From: Nitrosopumilus adriaticus
GTDB lineage: Archaea; Thermoproteota; Nitrososphaeria; Nitrososphaerales; Nitrosopumilaceae
Assembly: GCF_000956175.1 (NCBI RefSeq)
Contig: NZ_CP011070.1
Span: 868,001 to 932,000, forward strand
Direction: 5' to 3'
DNA length: 64,000 nucleotides
The notes under the pieces were generated by a model. The model searched no databases. It saw only the letters and a program-made list of their open reading frames with translations, and was not told the DNA's origin. The translations under genes and the position numbers were made by a program. Positions 16,625-26,517 of this stretch are shown piece after piece. The stretch's first letter is position 1. The number at the start of each line of letters is the position of its first letter.

Positions 16625-16912
16625 CTAACGAAGTTTACCGCGTTTTCTTCTATTGTCTTCTGATCTAATTTTGAGAATCTTAAAGTGAATAGCACAAGAA
16701 ATACAATACCATTTCAAAACTGTTGGGGATGCAATGTATGCGCCTTGTGCACGTAGTTCTTTTGCTAAGGTGTGTTCTACTAAATTTAATCTAGATGTAA
16801 CTTTTTTTGCTTTGTCTTTTGGAACTGTTTGACCACAGTTTGTACATTGAACTGTACCTGATGATCCTTTTCCTCCTTTAGTACGTCCTCTACTTGCACG
16901 CTTAAGTGGCAT
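16625..16912 (-). CDS. rps26e: Ribosomal protein S26e (eS26)
   Basis: A 95-residue zinc-containing ribosomal protein. The start MPLKRASRGRTKGG is typical, followed by VQCTNCGQTVPKDKAKKVT, and the second Cys pair CISCAIH. I use ATG 16912 rather than the upstream in-frame ATG at 16924, because S26e begins at this point. The gene is convergent with the CDP-alcohol phosphotransferase gene (2-bp gap). S26e occurs in Thaumarchaeota and Crenarchaeota but not Euryarchaeota, which supports the lineage call. Confidence 0.92.
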   Translation of the reverse strand: MPLKRASRGRTKGGKGSSGTVQCTNCGQTVPKDKAKKVTSRLNLVEHTLAKELRAQGAYIASPTVLKWYCISCAIHFKILKIRSEDNRRKRGKLR

Positions 16913-17077
16913 GCAAATAAACAATTTTGCCTACTTATATTCTTGTGGACAAAAATAATGCCTGTTTCTGGAATTTCCTGATTTTTCTGAGATTTTCCAA
17001 ATTTTGAGAATGACTGCTTACGATTGATCATTTTGATCACCTTTATTGGTATTAATACAAAATCTGTACTAAATTTA

Positions 17078-17935
17078 ATGCAAGAACAGGATCTAAACAC
17101 TAAAAATTTCAAAAAGAATGAACTGGGTATTATTGAGCATATCAATGATGTGAGCTTGGAGTTCTCCTCTATGCTGGGATTGGATTTCCAGGCAGGGCAG
17201 ATTTACATGAATTTGCTGCGAGTTGGACCGACCACTACTGGTGCACTGGCAAAAGAGATGAAAATTGATAGAAATAAAATTTATAGAATTATTGATGATT
17301 TAGTGAATTCAGGTTTTGTTTCAATGACTCTATCCAGTCCAAAACTATGCATCGCAACAGAGCCTGAAAATGCAATTGAGCTAGTCTTGCATAAAAAGAA
17401 AAAAGAGATAGATAAAATAAATAAATCTAAAAAAGAAATTATCCAAAAAATACAAAGTGTAGTTGCTGCACCACTTGGAACATCTATTCCTACATTCCGT
17501 GTAATTCAAGGATTAGACAATGTATATTCTAGTATTGGCATGTCTATAGAAAATTCCAAAGGTATAGTCTACATTGTGACCTCTATCAAAGATATCATTC
17601 GAATGTATCATAGTGATATTCCCGAAAAAATTAAAGTGTCTACACAAAATGGTGGCAAAGTCTTTGTAATAACAAATTCTGATGAGAAAAAAATGATTCC
17701 ATACATTAAACGATTAAATGCCACAGACGTGAAAATCGGCAAGCTGCCATCAAATGGAAGGATATTGGCATTTGAAAATAAACAAATGTTCATGTCTGAT
17801 TCTACAAACGCTAATGACTTTATGGATGAAAGTTCTGATATTTCGTTATGTACTGATGCAACAGAAATGACACATAACATCTCAAAACTATGTCAATTTT
17901 TGTGGGAGGTATCTTCCCCAATAAATCTAAAATGA
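17078..17935 (+). CDS. TrmB-family transcriptional regulator
   Basis: A 285-residue regulator. An N-terminal winged helix (AGQIYMNLLRVGPTTTGAL, then DRNKIYRIIDDLVNSGFV) is followed by a coiled coil rich in Lys/Glu and a C-terminal effector-like domain with a PLD-like beta/alpha pattern (GIVYIVTSIKDIIR, GGKVFVITNSDEKKM). TrmB proteins sense sugars or other ligands in archaea; the ligand here is unknown. ATG 17078 is chosen over the upstream in-frame start because TTAATAC (17052-17058) is centred 23 bp before it. Confidence 0.82.
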   Translation: MQEQDLNTKNFKKNELGIIEHINDVSLEFSSMLGLDFQAGQIYMNLLRVGPTTTGALAKEMKIDRNKIYRIIDDLVNSGFVSMTLSSPKLCIATEPENAIELVLHKKKKEIDKINKSKKEIIQKIQSVVAAPLGTSIPTFRVIQGLDNVYSSIGMSIENSKGIVYIVTSIKDIIRMYHSDIPEKIKVSTQNGGKVFVITNSDEKKMIPYIKRLNATDVKIGKLPSNGRILAFENKQMFMSDSTNANDFMDESSDISLCTDATEMTHNISKLCQFLWEVSSPINLK

Positions 17936-17966
17936 TAAATTATTTTTACAAAACAATCTCTAGACT

Positions 17967-18410
17967 TTATGACAACTCTTCAACTGACACACTAATGTTT
18001 AGCAAATCACTGATTTTAGTTGCATTCGTTGTGGAGATTAGCTGATTGGTAACAATACTACTTGCTGGGATGGATGATGTTGTAGTACATGCAGGTGTGC
18101 CCCCTGCTGATGGATTGAATACTCCTATTGGACCTTCCATTACTAGACACACCTCATACGAATGTGAATTTAGGGTATCTTCATTGCCTATTGAAAAATT
18201 TATTGCATCTGTCTCAATTACCCCGTCTTCTGCAACTTCTTGAATGAAATCAATTGATGTGATATTTACACTTGGGGCGGGTACTTCCACATTGTCACTT
18301 GCGCCAATCAAATTGAATGAAAGGGGTGTTGAGATACTAGCTCCGAAAGCCAGAGATGATGTTGCCAAAATTACCATTCCTACCAGAAAATAAATTATGA
18401 GACTACCCAA
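17967..18410 (-). CDS. Secreted or pilin-like protein
   Basis: A 147-residue protein with a strongly hydrophobic N-terminus (SLIIYFLVGMVILATSSLAFG) and a Ser/Thr/Asn-rich beta-type mature part with two Cys. The start is TTG 18410, preceded by a Shine-Dalgarno-like AGGAG about 8 nt upstream. The same frame stays open upstream and would add KIKKTIGVEN, a positively charged stretch like a class III (type IV pilin) signal, but no ATG, GTG or TTG is present there. I therefore call it secreted, possibly pilin-like. Confidence 0.6.
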   Translation of the reverse strand: MGSLIIYFLVGMVILATSSLAFGASISTPLSFNLIGASDNVEVPAPSVNITSIDFIQEVAEDGVIETDAINFSIGNEDTLNSHSYEVCLVMEGPIGVFNPSAGGTPACTTTSSIPASSIVTNQLISTTNATKISDLLNISVSVEELS

Positions 18411-18609
18411 ATTTTCTACTCCTATCGTTTTCTTTATTTTGTTTTATTCGAAAATCTAAGTTTTTTTTCCAAAGTAAACAATTCTAGATCTACGGAATGT
18501 TTTCAATTAAGACCGTGTTTGTAATATTTTACAATCAAAAATTCTGAAAAATCTGATAAATTCTCAACAAATTTGATCCATGTTTTAATTCTAGATCGAA
18601 TTATTTGTA

Positions 18610-19620
18610 ATGATAGTAATGCGAGGGCTTTGTCATAACTGCTTTAGGTCAGCCGTTGAGCTAGTTGTAGAAAAGGGTGTAATTATTTGCAAAGATTGCT
18701 TTAACAAAAAAATGCAAAAAACTAAATCTCTTATCTCCAAAAACAAAAAAATGAAATTAGCAGTATTTGCACATTGTGCTATAGATACCATTACTATAGA
18801 TGGCTCAAATTATGAGCAAATTGGAGGCTCTGCTTCTTATTGTGGGATAACTGCACGACAATTCAAATTTGATGTTGATCTGTTTACAAAATTTGGTCCA
18901 GATTTTCCAAAGCAATATCTTTCTGAAAACAAAATAAATTTTATAAATTCCGAATCTAAAAAAAACACTACAAAATTTGCAATTAGTATTACTGGTTCAG
19001 ATAGAACGCTTAAACTAGAAAACGAATGTGATGCTATAGACTATTCGTCTGTGAATGCTGATGGTCATCTAGTGAGCCCAATATATCATGAAATAACTGA
19101 TGATGTTTTTAAAAAAATTAAAAATAATTCAAATTTCCTCTTTGTTGATCCTCAAGGGTTTTTGAGACAAAAAGATGATCAAAATAATATTGTTTTAAAA
19201 AATACTGAACTTGATTTATCTGGTGTCAATGCAATCAAGATAAACCCTGAAGAGGGGAAATGTCTTGTAAATGGAACTCATGATGAAATGATGCTGGCAT
19301 TACAAAAAAAAGGCATTGAATATGTGCTTTTGACCAATAAGACTAATGTCTCTCTATTGGTTAAAGACAAAATTTACTCTATTACCCTTCCAAACAAAAA
19401 CATTCATGATACTACTGGCATTGGAGATATCTTCTGTGCTACTTTTACATGTACTCTGCTAAAGGAAAAAGATTTTTTGTGGGCACTCTCATTTGCTGGT
19501 GGTGCTGCTCAAGCAGCACTTGACTCAAAAAATGTTGGCTTGCAAAAAATACCTTCAAAAGGAATAGTTCAAAATAATGCTGTGTATTTTTACAATTTAA
19601 TTAAATTCCGAAATCTATGA
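18610..19620 (+). CDS. Zinc ribbon fused to PfkB-family kinase
   Basis: A 336-residue protein. Residues 1-40 contain CHNC and CKDC pairs (zinc ribbon). From about residue 46 a PfkB/ribokinase fold follows: MKLAVFAHCAIDTI, IGGSASYCGITARQF, FVDPQGF and the catalytic anion-hole motif DTTGIGDIFCATF. PfkB enzymes phosphorylate sugars, nucleosides or inositol. The N-terminal ribbon is unusual for the family; the kinase core could also begin at the internal Met. Substrate unknown. Confidence 0.82.
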   Translation: MIVMRGLCHNCFRSAVELVVEKGVIICKDCFNKKMQKTKSLISKNKKMKLAVFAHCAIDTITIDGSNYEQIGGSASYCGITARQFKFDVDLFTKFGPDFPKQYLSENKINFINSESKKNTTKFAISITGSDRTLKLENECDAIDYSSVNADGHLVSPIYHEITDDVFKKIKNNSNFLFVDPQGFLRQKDDQNNIVLKNTELDLSGVNAIKINPEEGKCLVNGTHDEMMLALQKKGIEYVLLTNKTNVSLLVKDKIYSITLPNKNIHDTTGIGDIFCATFTCTLLKEKDFLWALSFAGGAAQAALDSKNVGLQKIPSKGIVQNNAVYFYNLIKFRNL

Positions 19621-19669
19621 TTCTCTCTTTAAAAAAATCTATCTTCAAAGTTAAAATTTATTTTTAGAT

Positions 19670-19936
19670 TTATGGATTCAAATTTTTAAAATCAAGACAT
19701 TTAGGATCAAACTCATCTAGGTATCTTGGTTTTTTAGTCAAACTATCTTCCACCCAAATCTCACACGTTTCAGCATCAATGAATTCCCTATCTGCATTAT
19801 TAGTAACTATTTGCAACATGAGAACGCCTAGAAGAACTATGATCAAAATTATTGGTAATTTTTTTGAAGAAATATCCACAAGTTTGCTCTGTAAATTTTT
19901 AAACTTAAGCCTATTGTTTGGAATGCTGTCTGGCAA
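19670..19936 (-). CDS. Small single-pass membrane protein
   Basis: An 88-residue protein with a basic N-terminal 27 residues, one transmembrane helix (LPIILIIVLLGVLMLQIV) and a short acidic extracytoplasmic tail with two Cys (AETCEIWVEDSL, DPKCLDF). The two Cys could form a disulfide. Function unknown. The gene is divergent from the Cys-rich protein at 20007. Confidence 0.6.
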   Translation of the reverse strand: MPDSIPNNRLKFKNLQSKLVDISSKKLPIILIIVLLGVLMLQIVTNNADREFIDAETCEIWVEDSLTKKPRYLDEFDPKCLDFKNLNP

Positions 19937-20006
19937 TTCATATTATTCTGGTCTTATTGTTGAAAACCAACAAAGACAAATATTGAAAAATCATTATATC
20001 AAAATT

Positions 20007-20207
20007 ATGGATGGTCCCTCAGAAATTAACTCAGTCTATTGGGATGAGAGTACGAAATCTTGGAAATACAAGATGATTTCAGTTGAGGAATACCATGGGT
20101 TTGTAGAATGTCAGCATTGCAGAAAACCAATGTCCCATAATGTAAAATCTGATGGGGAATTCAAAGTAGTTTATGTAAAATGTGGTTGCACTAGAGATGG
20201 GTTTTAA
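20007..20207 (+). CDS. Small zinc-binding protein
   Basis: A 66-residue protein with CQHCRKPM in the middle and CGCTRDGF at the C-terminus, a four-Cys ribbon preceded by an aromatic-rich strand region (VYWDESTKSWKYKMIS). The frame extends upstream to a possible start at 19779, but that part overlaps the membrane protein on the other strand; ATG 20007 follows an AAATATT box centred 26 bp upstream (19978-19984). Function unknown. Confidence 0.65.
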   Translation: MDGPSEINSVYWDESTKSWKYKMISVEEYHGFVECQHCRKPMSHNVKSDGEFKVVYVKCGCTRDGF

Positions 20208-20271
20208 TTTTTAATTATTACATATCAACATGCTTAAGTTCATTATATTTGGAGAAAATCGGTGAATTCAT

Positions 20272-20517
20272 TTGAATAATTTAATTATCATAATCATTGT
20301 GATAATAATTGCGATTGCTATTGGAATAATGGGTAATTCCAATTATCAGGAAGTTGCATCTATTCGAGATCAGAATAATCTCAAACTCACAATAGATGAC
20401 TGTAAGAGATTATTTGATGTAGGAATTGAACGGTATGATTGTTTTGATAAATCTATCAATGCCTTTGGAACTGATGAGCAAAAACAACAATGGAGATTAG
20501 GATACTTTAATCCTTAA
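20272..20517 (+). CDS. Small membrane-anchored protein
   Basis: An 81-residue protein whose first 21 residues are an almost pure Ile/Val/Ala helix (IIIIIVIIIAIAIGIMG), a signal anchor, followed by a soluble domain with two Cys (DDCKRLFDVGIERYDCF). TTG start, with a TTATAT box at 20243-20248 centred 26 bp upstream. Probably faces outside the cell; no family recognised. Confidence 0.6.
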   Translation: MNNLIIIIIVIIIAIAIGIMGNSNYQEVASIRDQNNLKLTIDDCKRLFDVGIERYDCFDKSINAFGTDEQKQQWRLGYFNP

Positions 20518-20608
20518 AAAAAATCGATTCAGTCTTCAAAAGGATTTTTCAACAAAAATCAGGATTATTCCATGACCAGACTAGTCATTATTCTTTTATT
20601 CTACTGAA

Positions 20609-21622
20609 TTGATTGTTTCTTCTGTGCAAATAGGAATCTATGGTTCAGGAACTGCAGAAAATGCAGCAAAGATAATCAAAAAAATTTTGGATGAGAATGG
20701 AATTAAATCATTTCCAATGCCAAAATCTAAAGGAAAAACAACTGACTGTGTTATTGTATTGGGTGGTGACAAGGGAGTAAGAAATTATTTTCATAGGACT
20801 TTTGACTCTACCTCTCCTGTTTTGGGTATTAGTGAAGGGGAAGCAAGCGGATTTCTGGCACAGATTGAACTAAGAGAATTTTCATCGTTTGTTGGTATAC
20901 TAAAAAAACAAAATTACACTGTTGAAGAAGTCCCAAGACTCGGTGTGAAGATTGATGGCAAAAATGTCTATCCTGTTCTAAATGATGTTGCGGTATTTTC
21001 ATCAAAGAGCGCCATGCTTATGGAGCACACACTGAGAGTAAACGGTGAAGAAGTTTGGCACGATAATAGTGACGGAATAATTGTTTCTACGCCTATTGGC
21101 TCTTCTGCATATTCAATGTCTGCAGGAGGACCTGTCTTGTTTCAAGACTCTAAAGTCTTTGAAATAATTTCAGTAAACTCTCTTGATGTAACACGAAGAC
21201 CGATAATTGTGTCAAATGAAAGTTTGATTGAAATTGATGATGTCTCTGCAAGATTACATTGTGAGGCAGTCCTTGATGGTCTTGATAGATTCAAGGTAAA
21301 CAAAACAGTAGAGTGTACTCAGTTTTTCCCACCTGCAAAAATCATTCGTCTAAAAAAAGACTCTACTGCAATTTCTGCACTGGCAAAAAAAGTTCATTTG
21401 GCAGAAGAGCTACTCAGTATGCCACCAAGCTCAAAATTACTTCTAAAGACATTAGAATATGAAGGTGCATTAACCCAAAAGGATCTCGCAAATAAGACAT
21501 TGCTACCAGATAGGACTGTTCGATTGGCATTAAGCCATCTACTGAAAAAGGGATATGTCAAAAAGAAAGTCTCTATTCGAGACGCTCGACAAAAAATTTA
21601 CCAAATATCAAAAATTGAATAA
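20609..21622 (+). CDS. nadK: NAD kinase fused to C-terminal winged-helix domain
   Basis: A 337-residue protein. Residues 1-270 are an NAD kinase: VIVLGGDKGVRNYF at the diphosphate site, LNDVAVF, and SDGIIVSTPIGSSAYSMSAG near the NAD pocket. The usual GGDG is GGDK here. Residues ~275-337 form a MarR-like winged helix (LLKTLEYEGALTQKDLA, RTVRLALSHLLKKGYVKK). The enzyme should make NADP from NAD; the fused DNA-binding-type domain suggests regulation by NAD(P) level or a protein contact, which is inference. Confidence 0.85.
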   Translation: MIVSSVQIGIYGSGTAENAAKIIKKILDENGIKSFPMPKSKGKTTDCVIVLGGDKGVRNYFHRTFDSTSPVLGISEGEASGFLAQIELREFSSFVGILKKQNYTVEEVPRLGVKIDGKNVYPVLNDVAVFSSKSAMLMEHTLRVNGEEVWHDNSDGIIVSTPIGSSAYSMSAGGPVLFQDSKVFEIISVNSLDVTRRPIIVSNESLIEIDDVSARLHCEAVLDGLDRFKVNKTVECTQFFPPAKIIRLKKDSTAISALAKKVHLAEELLSMPPSSKLLLKTLEYEGALTQKDLANKTLLPDRTVRLALSHLLKKGYVKKKVSIRDARQKIYQISKIE

Positions 21623-21778
21623 CTAAGCAAAGTCTCTGGATATCTTTCTTGTATGTGATGTATCATTTTCTGTTGCAATCCTGACTCTCTTCTCAATATC
21701 TTCTTTGAAACACTTATCAGAGCAAAAACCTTTGATTCCTATTTCGTAATCTTTATTGCATATTTTGCATTTTTTCAT
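21623..21778 (-). CDS. CxxC...CxxxC microprotein
   Basis: A 51-residue protein beginning MKKCKICNKDYEIGIKGFCS and continuing DKCFKED; the second half is a charged helix. The pattern resembles the small TRASH/treble-clef zinc knuckles. ATATATGAAA upstream (centre about 21807) lies near the expected distance. Its stop codon directly abuts the stop of the NAD kinase gene. Confidence 0.65.
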   Translation of the reverse strand: MKKCKICNKDYEIGIKGFCSDKCFKEDIEKRVRIATENDTSHTRKISRDFA

Positions 21779-21856
21779 AAGTTATTCTGACTCGTTTTGA
21801 TTTCATATATAGTGAAAACGGGAAATTCCCAATGTTGGAATTGCTTGAAATATAGA

Positions 21857-23458
21857 TTATTTCTCAGATGCTGCTTTAAGAAATGCTGTAAAAGATTCCT
21901 CTGGATACCCTGGTCTACTATTGAATTCGGGATGGAATTGAACTCCTAGGTAAAACTTGTGAGATGGAATTTCTAATATCTCCATTCTTTTTCCTCCATC
22001 GCTATCAGCTGAAAATATCATTCCATTTTTTTCAAATTCTGGTATATACTTGCTATTGATCTCATATCTGTGTCTGTGACGTTTATTGATGGAATTTGAA
22101 TTGTAAATTTTATGTGCATTTGTGTTTTCTTTAATCATTACTTCATTTGCACCTAATCTTAGTGAACCGCCCATGTCTGATACATCTTTTTGTTCTGGCA
22201 GTAAATCCACAATCGGGTTTTTGGTATCTGGTTTGATTTCTGTGGAATTACCATCCTCCAAATTCACCACATTTCGTCCAAATGCAATTGCTGCCAATTG
22301 AAATCCAAAACAAATTCCTAGATATGGTATATTTTTTTCGCGTGCATAGTTTGCTGTATTGATTATTCCTTCTGACCCTCTTGTACCGAAACCTCCAGGA
22401 ACTAAAATGCCATCAAATTTTGATAAAATACTATAATCTGAAATTGATTCTGAGTCTATCCAATCAATGTCTACTGATTTTCCTATTTTTGCACCAGCAT
22501 GTTTTAGTGCATGATTTACACTTACATAACTATCTGAAAGTGTTACATACTTTCCAACCATTGCAATCTTTACCTTTTGGTCTTCATGATTTTCCATATT
22601 CTGGGCAATTTCATTCCACTTGTCCCAATTTGCAGATGCATTGACCATTCCAACTTTGCCAAATTTTGTAAATATTGCATCCATGATTCCTTGATCATAT
22701 AATATCTGTGGAACTTCAAAAATTGATTTTGCGTCATGGCATGATAAAACATCTTTTGGTGTTACATTTGTAAACATTGCAATCTTCTTTTTTGTTTTTT
22801 CCTCTAGCTGTAATGTGCATCTCACTGCCAAAAAGTCTGGTTGAATACCTATTCTTCTGAGTTCTTGTACACTATGCTGTGTGGGCTTTGTTTTTTGCTC
22901 TCCCACTACATCTAATGAAGGAGCTAAAGTAACATGAACGAAGATTACTCCTTGAGGACCTTCCTCAACTCTTAGTTGTCTGAGTGCCTCTAAAAATGGC
23001 AATGATTCGATATCTCCTACTGTTCCACCACACTCTACAATCAAAAAGTCTAGTTTTTCATCTTCGGCTATTTTTCTAATTCTATTTTTTATCTCATCTG
23101 TAACATGTGGAATTATTTGCACACATGCTCCAAGGTATTCTCCTTTTCTTTCTGCTTCAATTACTGATGAGTATACTTGAGCAGTTGTTATGTTGTGACT
23201 TTTTGGAATGTCTTGATTTAGAAATCTCTCATAATTTCCAATATCCATATCACACTCTCCTCCATCTTCTGTGACAAAGACTTCACCATGAGCTACTGGA
23301 TTCATTGTACCTGCATCATAATTCAGATAAGGATCTATCTTTATGCAAGAAACTTTTTGGTCGGCTAACTGTAATAACTTTGCAATAGATGAGGTAGTTA
23401 CGCCTTTTCCAAGGCCAGACATCACACCACCTGTAACAAAAATAAACTTTGTCTGCAC
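21857..23458 (-). CDS. pyrG: CTP synthase
   Basis: A 533-residue enzyme making CTP from UTP, ATP and glutamine. The synthetase half begins [19 protein letters not shown] with the P-loop and contains [11 protein letters not shown]; the glutaminase half has [16 protein letters not shown] with the catalytic Cys and [11 protein letters not shown] with the catalytic His. Length is normal. It is divergent from the cupredoxin gene with 78 bp between them. Confidence 0.96.
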   Translation of the reverse strand: MQTKFIFVTGGVMSGLGKGVTTSSIAKLLQLADQKVSCIKIDPYLNYDAGTMNPVAHGEVFVTEDGGECDMDIGNYERFLNQDIPKSHNITTAQVYSSVIEAERKGEYLGACVQIIPHVTDEIKNRIRKIAEDEKLDFLIVECGGTVGDIESLPFLEALRQLRVEEGPQGVIFVHVTLAPSLDVVGEQKTKPTQHSVQELRRIGIQPDFLAVRCTLQLEEKTKKKIAMFTNVTPKDVLSCHDAKSIFEVPQILYDQGIMDAIFTKFGKVGMVNASANWDKWNEIAQNMENHEDQKVKIAMVGKYVTLSDSYVSVNHALKHAGAKIGKSVDIDWIDSESISDYSILSKFDGILVPGGFGTRGSEGIINTANYAREKNIPYLGICFGFQLAAIAFGRNVVNLEDGNSTEIKPDTKNPIVDLLPEQKDVSDMGGSLRLGANEVMIKENTNAHKIYNSNSINKRHRHRYEINSKYIPEFEKNGMIFSADSDGGKRMEILEIPSHKFYLGVQFHPEFNSRPGYPEESFTAFLKAASEK

Positions 23459-23536
23459 ATTAATGAAACGAGTATCTGGTTTTTGTATGTTTTGACGATC
23501 ATAATGATTGAAATAATAGATTGATGTAACCTGATT

Positions 23537-24352
23537 GTGAGACTCTCATTATTTGCCTTGTCTATTTTTACTGTGTTTATTCTCAGTTCTAGTAGTATTG
23601 TTTTTGCAGAAACTACCTATGAAATTAAAATTCCTTCAGGTGCATCTGATCCTGGTGCCCCATTCTTTTGGTCTGAAAAAACAACTGGTGTGACCACTGG
23701 GATAATTACAGTTCATCCGGGTGATTCTGTTACTTGGGAAAATGCTGACACTGCATTTCATACAATTACATCTGTATCTCAGTCTGGTGAAGAAAATGGT
23801 CTGTTTGATAGCGGTTTTTTCACTGCAGGTGATTCATACACAAGACAATTTGATGAACTAGGAGATTTTTACTATTACTGTAGTCTTCATCCTTGGATGA
23901 ATGGCGTGGTTCATGTCGTAAAGGATCCTGGGAGTGTTCAATCCATTTCTAATGTTGCTTCTGGATATACTGATGACGGCTTAGGCTTTGAAGTAAAATA
24001 CGTTTTAGATACTCATCTTGCAAAGGCAGTTCATGTTGACCCTGATGGCCGCTCTTTGACATTTACAATTCCTGGTGAGACAAAAAATGAACAAATTTCG
24101 TTAATCTTGCCACCTAAATTAATTGAAAATCCAAATACAGCATGGGTAGATGGGGAAATGGTAGATATTGAAATAGAAGAAACATCCACTGGTTCAAAAT
24201 TAATTATTCCTATTAAACCAAATTCAAAAGAAATCAAAGTAATGGGATCTTATGTAATTCCTGAGTTTGGATTTTTGGCAATGGCTGTTTTGAGTGTTGG
24301 ACTTTTCTCAACTTTATTCATTGCTAGATCAAAATTTTCTTTTATTAGATAA
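23537..24352 (+). CDS. Cupredoxin (plastocyanin-like) with PEFG C-terminal sorting anchor
   Basis: A 271-residue secreted protein. A signal peptide ends near VFAETTY; a blue-copper domain follows with the first His in TAFHTITS and the C-terminal ligand loop YYYCSLHPWM (Cys, His, Met), a type 1 copper site. A beta-rich domain and a C-terminal tail VIPEFGFLAMAVLSVG with basic end RSKFSF match the thaumarchaeal PEFG-CTERM signal for archaeosortase processing. Copper proteins of this kind replace cytochromes in electron transfer in this lineage; the partner is unknown. GTG start. Confidence 0.85.
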   Translation: MRLSLFALSIFTVFILSSSSIVFAETTYEIKIPSGASDPGAPFFWSEKTTGVTTGIITVHPGDSVTWENADTAFHTITSVSQSGEENGLFDSGFFTAGDSYTRQFDELGDFYYYCSLHPWMNGVVHVVKDPGSVQSISNVASGYTDDGLGFEVKYVLDTHLAKAVHVDPDGRSLTFTIPGETKNEQISLILPPKLIENPNTAWVDGEMVDIEIEETSTGSKLIIPIKPNSKEIKVMGSYVIPEFGFLAMAVLSVGLFSTLFIARSKFSFIR

Positions 24353-24459
24353 TTATACAATCGTTCAAAAATAATTCATTTTTTAAACGACTTTAAGAAA
24401 TTAGAGACGACTATTTTTTATTTTTCCTAATGCATATACTATTGATAACTATCTAGTTT

Positions 24460-24543
24460 GGTGGTCATAACTGAAATAGAGTTCCCCCTCCGTGCAGTTT
24501 GAGAACCTGACCACCATATCTTTGACGGTATGGTTATTTTTTT
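24460..24543 (+). ncRNA. Candidate structured small RNA
   Basis: A TATA-like CATATAC (24433-24439) is centred about 24 bp before G24460. From there GGTGGTCA (24460-24467) pairs perfectly with TGACCACC (24508-24515), enclosing a 40-nt C-rich loop in which GTTC (24481-24484) and GAAC (24502-24505) can pair. ACCATA (24513-24518) can instead pair with TATGGT (24529-24534), directly before a run of seven T, like a terminator. The two stems share 24513-24515 and exclude each other. Length and missing arms rule out a tRNA. A bidirectional terminator between convergent genes is the alternative. Confidence 0.45.
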
Positions 24544-25340
24544 AGAATTGTGTTCTTTTTTAGATTTTTTGTAAATGATGCAATCTTTGACTCTAGTTTG
24601 TTTTGAGAAGTTTTCTCTATCAATTTTAGATATGCACTGCCAACAATCACTGCATCTGCGCCTGCATTGATGTATTTTTTTACATCATCAGGCGTTGAAA
24701 CCCCAAATCCTACCCCTATGGGAATTTTTCCCTTTGTATGTTTTTTGACATCTTTTATTGCCTTTAGTGTATAATTTTTAATTCCTGTTTTGACTCCTGT
24801 TGTGCCAAACACTGCTACTAAATACAAAAACCCTGTTGAAACTTTGGAAATTTTTTCAATTCTTCTCTTTGAAGTATTTGGAGAGATTAAAAATATTGTA
24901 TCTGCATTATTTTTTGCAGCATCAATATACTCTTTTGATTCTTCAACAGACATGTCTGGAAGGATAAATCCATCGATTCCTGCCCTTTTTGCATCTTTGA
25001 TAAATTTTGAATATCCTTTATGATACAAAATATTCGTATATGTCATTAGTACCAGTGGCGTATCTGTCTCTTTTCTAATTTTTTTAACTAGGGAAAAAAA
25101 TTTGTTAATCTTTGTTCCTTTATCTAATGAGACAGTACTTGCATTCTGAATTACTGGGCCATCAGCTAATGGATCTGAAAACGGAAATCCTAATTCAATT
25201 ATGTCAACACCTCCCTTTACCAGTCCTCTAACAGTTAAAATCGTGGCTTTTTCATTTGGGAATCCTGCCATGATGTATGAAATCAGCGCTTTCTGATTTT
25301 TCCTCTCTAACTCTGCAAATTTTTCTTTAATCTTTGACAT
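24534..25340 (-). CDS. trpA: Tryptophan synthase alpha subunit
   Basis: A 268-residue TIM barrel that cleaves indole-3-glycerol phosphate to indole. The catalytic Glu is in [15 protein letters not shown] and the catalytic Asp in [15 protein letters not shown] is the phosphate-binding loop. It is the last gene of the trp operon and overlaps trpB by 14 bp. Confidence 0.95.
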   Translation of the reverse strand: MSKIKEKFAELERKNQKALISYIMAGFPNEKATILTVRGLVKGGVDIIELGFPFSDPLADGPVIQNASTVSLDKGTKINKFFSLVKKIRKETDTPLVLMTYTNILYHKGYSKFIKDAKRAGIDGFILPDMSVEESKEYIDAAKNNADTIFLISPNTSKRRIEKISKVSTGFLYLVAVFGTTGVKTGIKNYTLKAIKDVKKHTKGKIPIGVGFGVSTPDDVKKYINAGADAVIVGSAYLKLIEKTSQNKLESKIASFTKNLKKNTILKK

Positions 25341-26517
25341 TTTTATTCAAATAATTTTGTACTTCTTCTACGTCTTTGTCTCCTCTTCCAGAAAGCGTCA
25401 CTACGATAGACTCTGATTTCTTTCCTTTCTTTGCAACTTTGATTGCCTCAGCAATTGCATGAGCTGATTCAAGAGCTGGAATAATCCCCTCTGTCCTTGT
25501 AAGCAAAAGGAATGCATCAATTACTTCTACATCTGTTGCTGAGTGGTATTTTATTCTCTTTGTATCCTTATAGTATGAATGCTCAGGGCCGACACCTGGA
25601 TAGTCCAATCCTGCAGAAATGCTATGTGTTTCAGTAATCTGTCCTTCCTCATCTTGAAGAAGATATGTCATCATTCCATGCAGAACTCCTTTGGAGCCTG
25701 CAGAAAGTGTAGCTGAATGCATTTTTGATTTTAGCCCTTGTCCTGCTGCCTCCACTCCGATTATTTCGGCATTGGTATCTACTAGTGGATAGAATGTTCC
25801 TATTGCATTGGAGCCTCCTCCAACACATGCAATAACACTATCGGGTGCTTTGTTGTTGATTTTTTTCATCTGTACTTTTATTTCCTCCCCAATCACACTT
25901 TGAAAATCTCTTACCATGACAGGATAAGGATGTGGACCCACAGCTGAACCAAGAAGATAATATGTTGTCTCTACATTTGTAATCCAATCTCGAATTGCTT
26001 CATTAATTGCATCTTTGAGAGTCTTTGAACCTGATTTTACTGGATGCACTTTTGCTCCAAGTAAATCCATTCTAAAAACATTAAGCTTTTGTCTTATCGT
26101 ATCCTTGTATCCCATGTATACTTCAGCTTTCATACCCAAAGCTGCACATGCCATTGCAGTTGCTACACCATGTTGCCCTGCACCTGTTTCTGCAATGATT
26201 CTTTTTTTGTTCATTTTTTTTGCAAGTAATGCTTGCCCTAGTGTATTGTTAATTTTATGAGCCCCTCCGTGTAGTAGGTCTTCTCGCTTTAGATAGATTT
26301 TAGCTCCTCCAAGTTTTTCTGATAAATTTTTTGCATAGTATAACGGAGTAGGGCGTCCTGCATACACTTTTAGATAATAGTCTAGTTCTTTTTTGAAATT
26401 TTTATCATTTTTGAACTTAAGATAATTCTCCTCTAATTCTTCAATTGCAGGAACGAGTGTCTCTGGAATGTATTTTCCGCCAAACTCTCCAAATCTGCCA
26501 TTCTTAGGATATTTCAA
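25327..26517 (-). CDS. trpB: Tryptophan synthase beta subunit (TrpB1 type)
   Basis: A 396-residue PLP enzyme joining indole and serine. The PLP Lys is in [16 protein letters not shown], the phosphate cup in [12 protein letters not shown], and YVG-like tunnel segments are present. Length (about 400) and immediate linkage to trpA indicate the TrpB1 form that works in the alpha-beta complex. ATGA overlap with trpC. Confidence 0.96.
   Translation of the reverse strand: MKYPKNGRFGEFGGKYIPETLVPAIEELEENYLKFKNDKNFKKELDYYLKVYAGRPTPLYYAKNLSEKLGGAKIYLKREDLLHGGAHKINNTLGQALLAKKMNKKRIIAETGAGQHGVATAMACAALGMKAEVYMGYKDTIRQKLNVFRMDLLGAKVHPVKSGSKTLKDAINEAIRDWITNVETTYYLLGSAVGPHPYPVMVRDFQSVIGEEIKVQMKKINNKAPDSVIACVGGGSNAIGTFYPLVDTNAEIIGVEAAGQGLKSKMHSATLSAGSKGVLHGMMTYLLQDEEGQITETHSISAGLDYPGVGPEHSYYKDTKRIKYHSATDVEVIDAFLLLTRTEGIIPALESAHAIAEAIKVAKKGKKSESIVVTLSGRGDKDVEEVQNYLNKNVKD

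Noticed and set aside
17024-17077. Upstream extension of the TrmB gene
   Set aside because: The TATA-like TTAATAC lies inside this part and the downstream ATG is at the expected distance, so it is probably not translated.
24460-24515. A tRNA gene with acceptor-like GGTGGTC/GACCACC
   Set aside because: The span is only 56 nt and D, anticodon and T arms cannot be formed. I kept it as a candidate small RNA.
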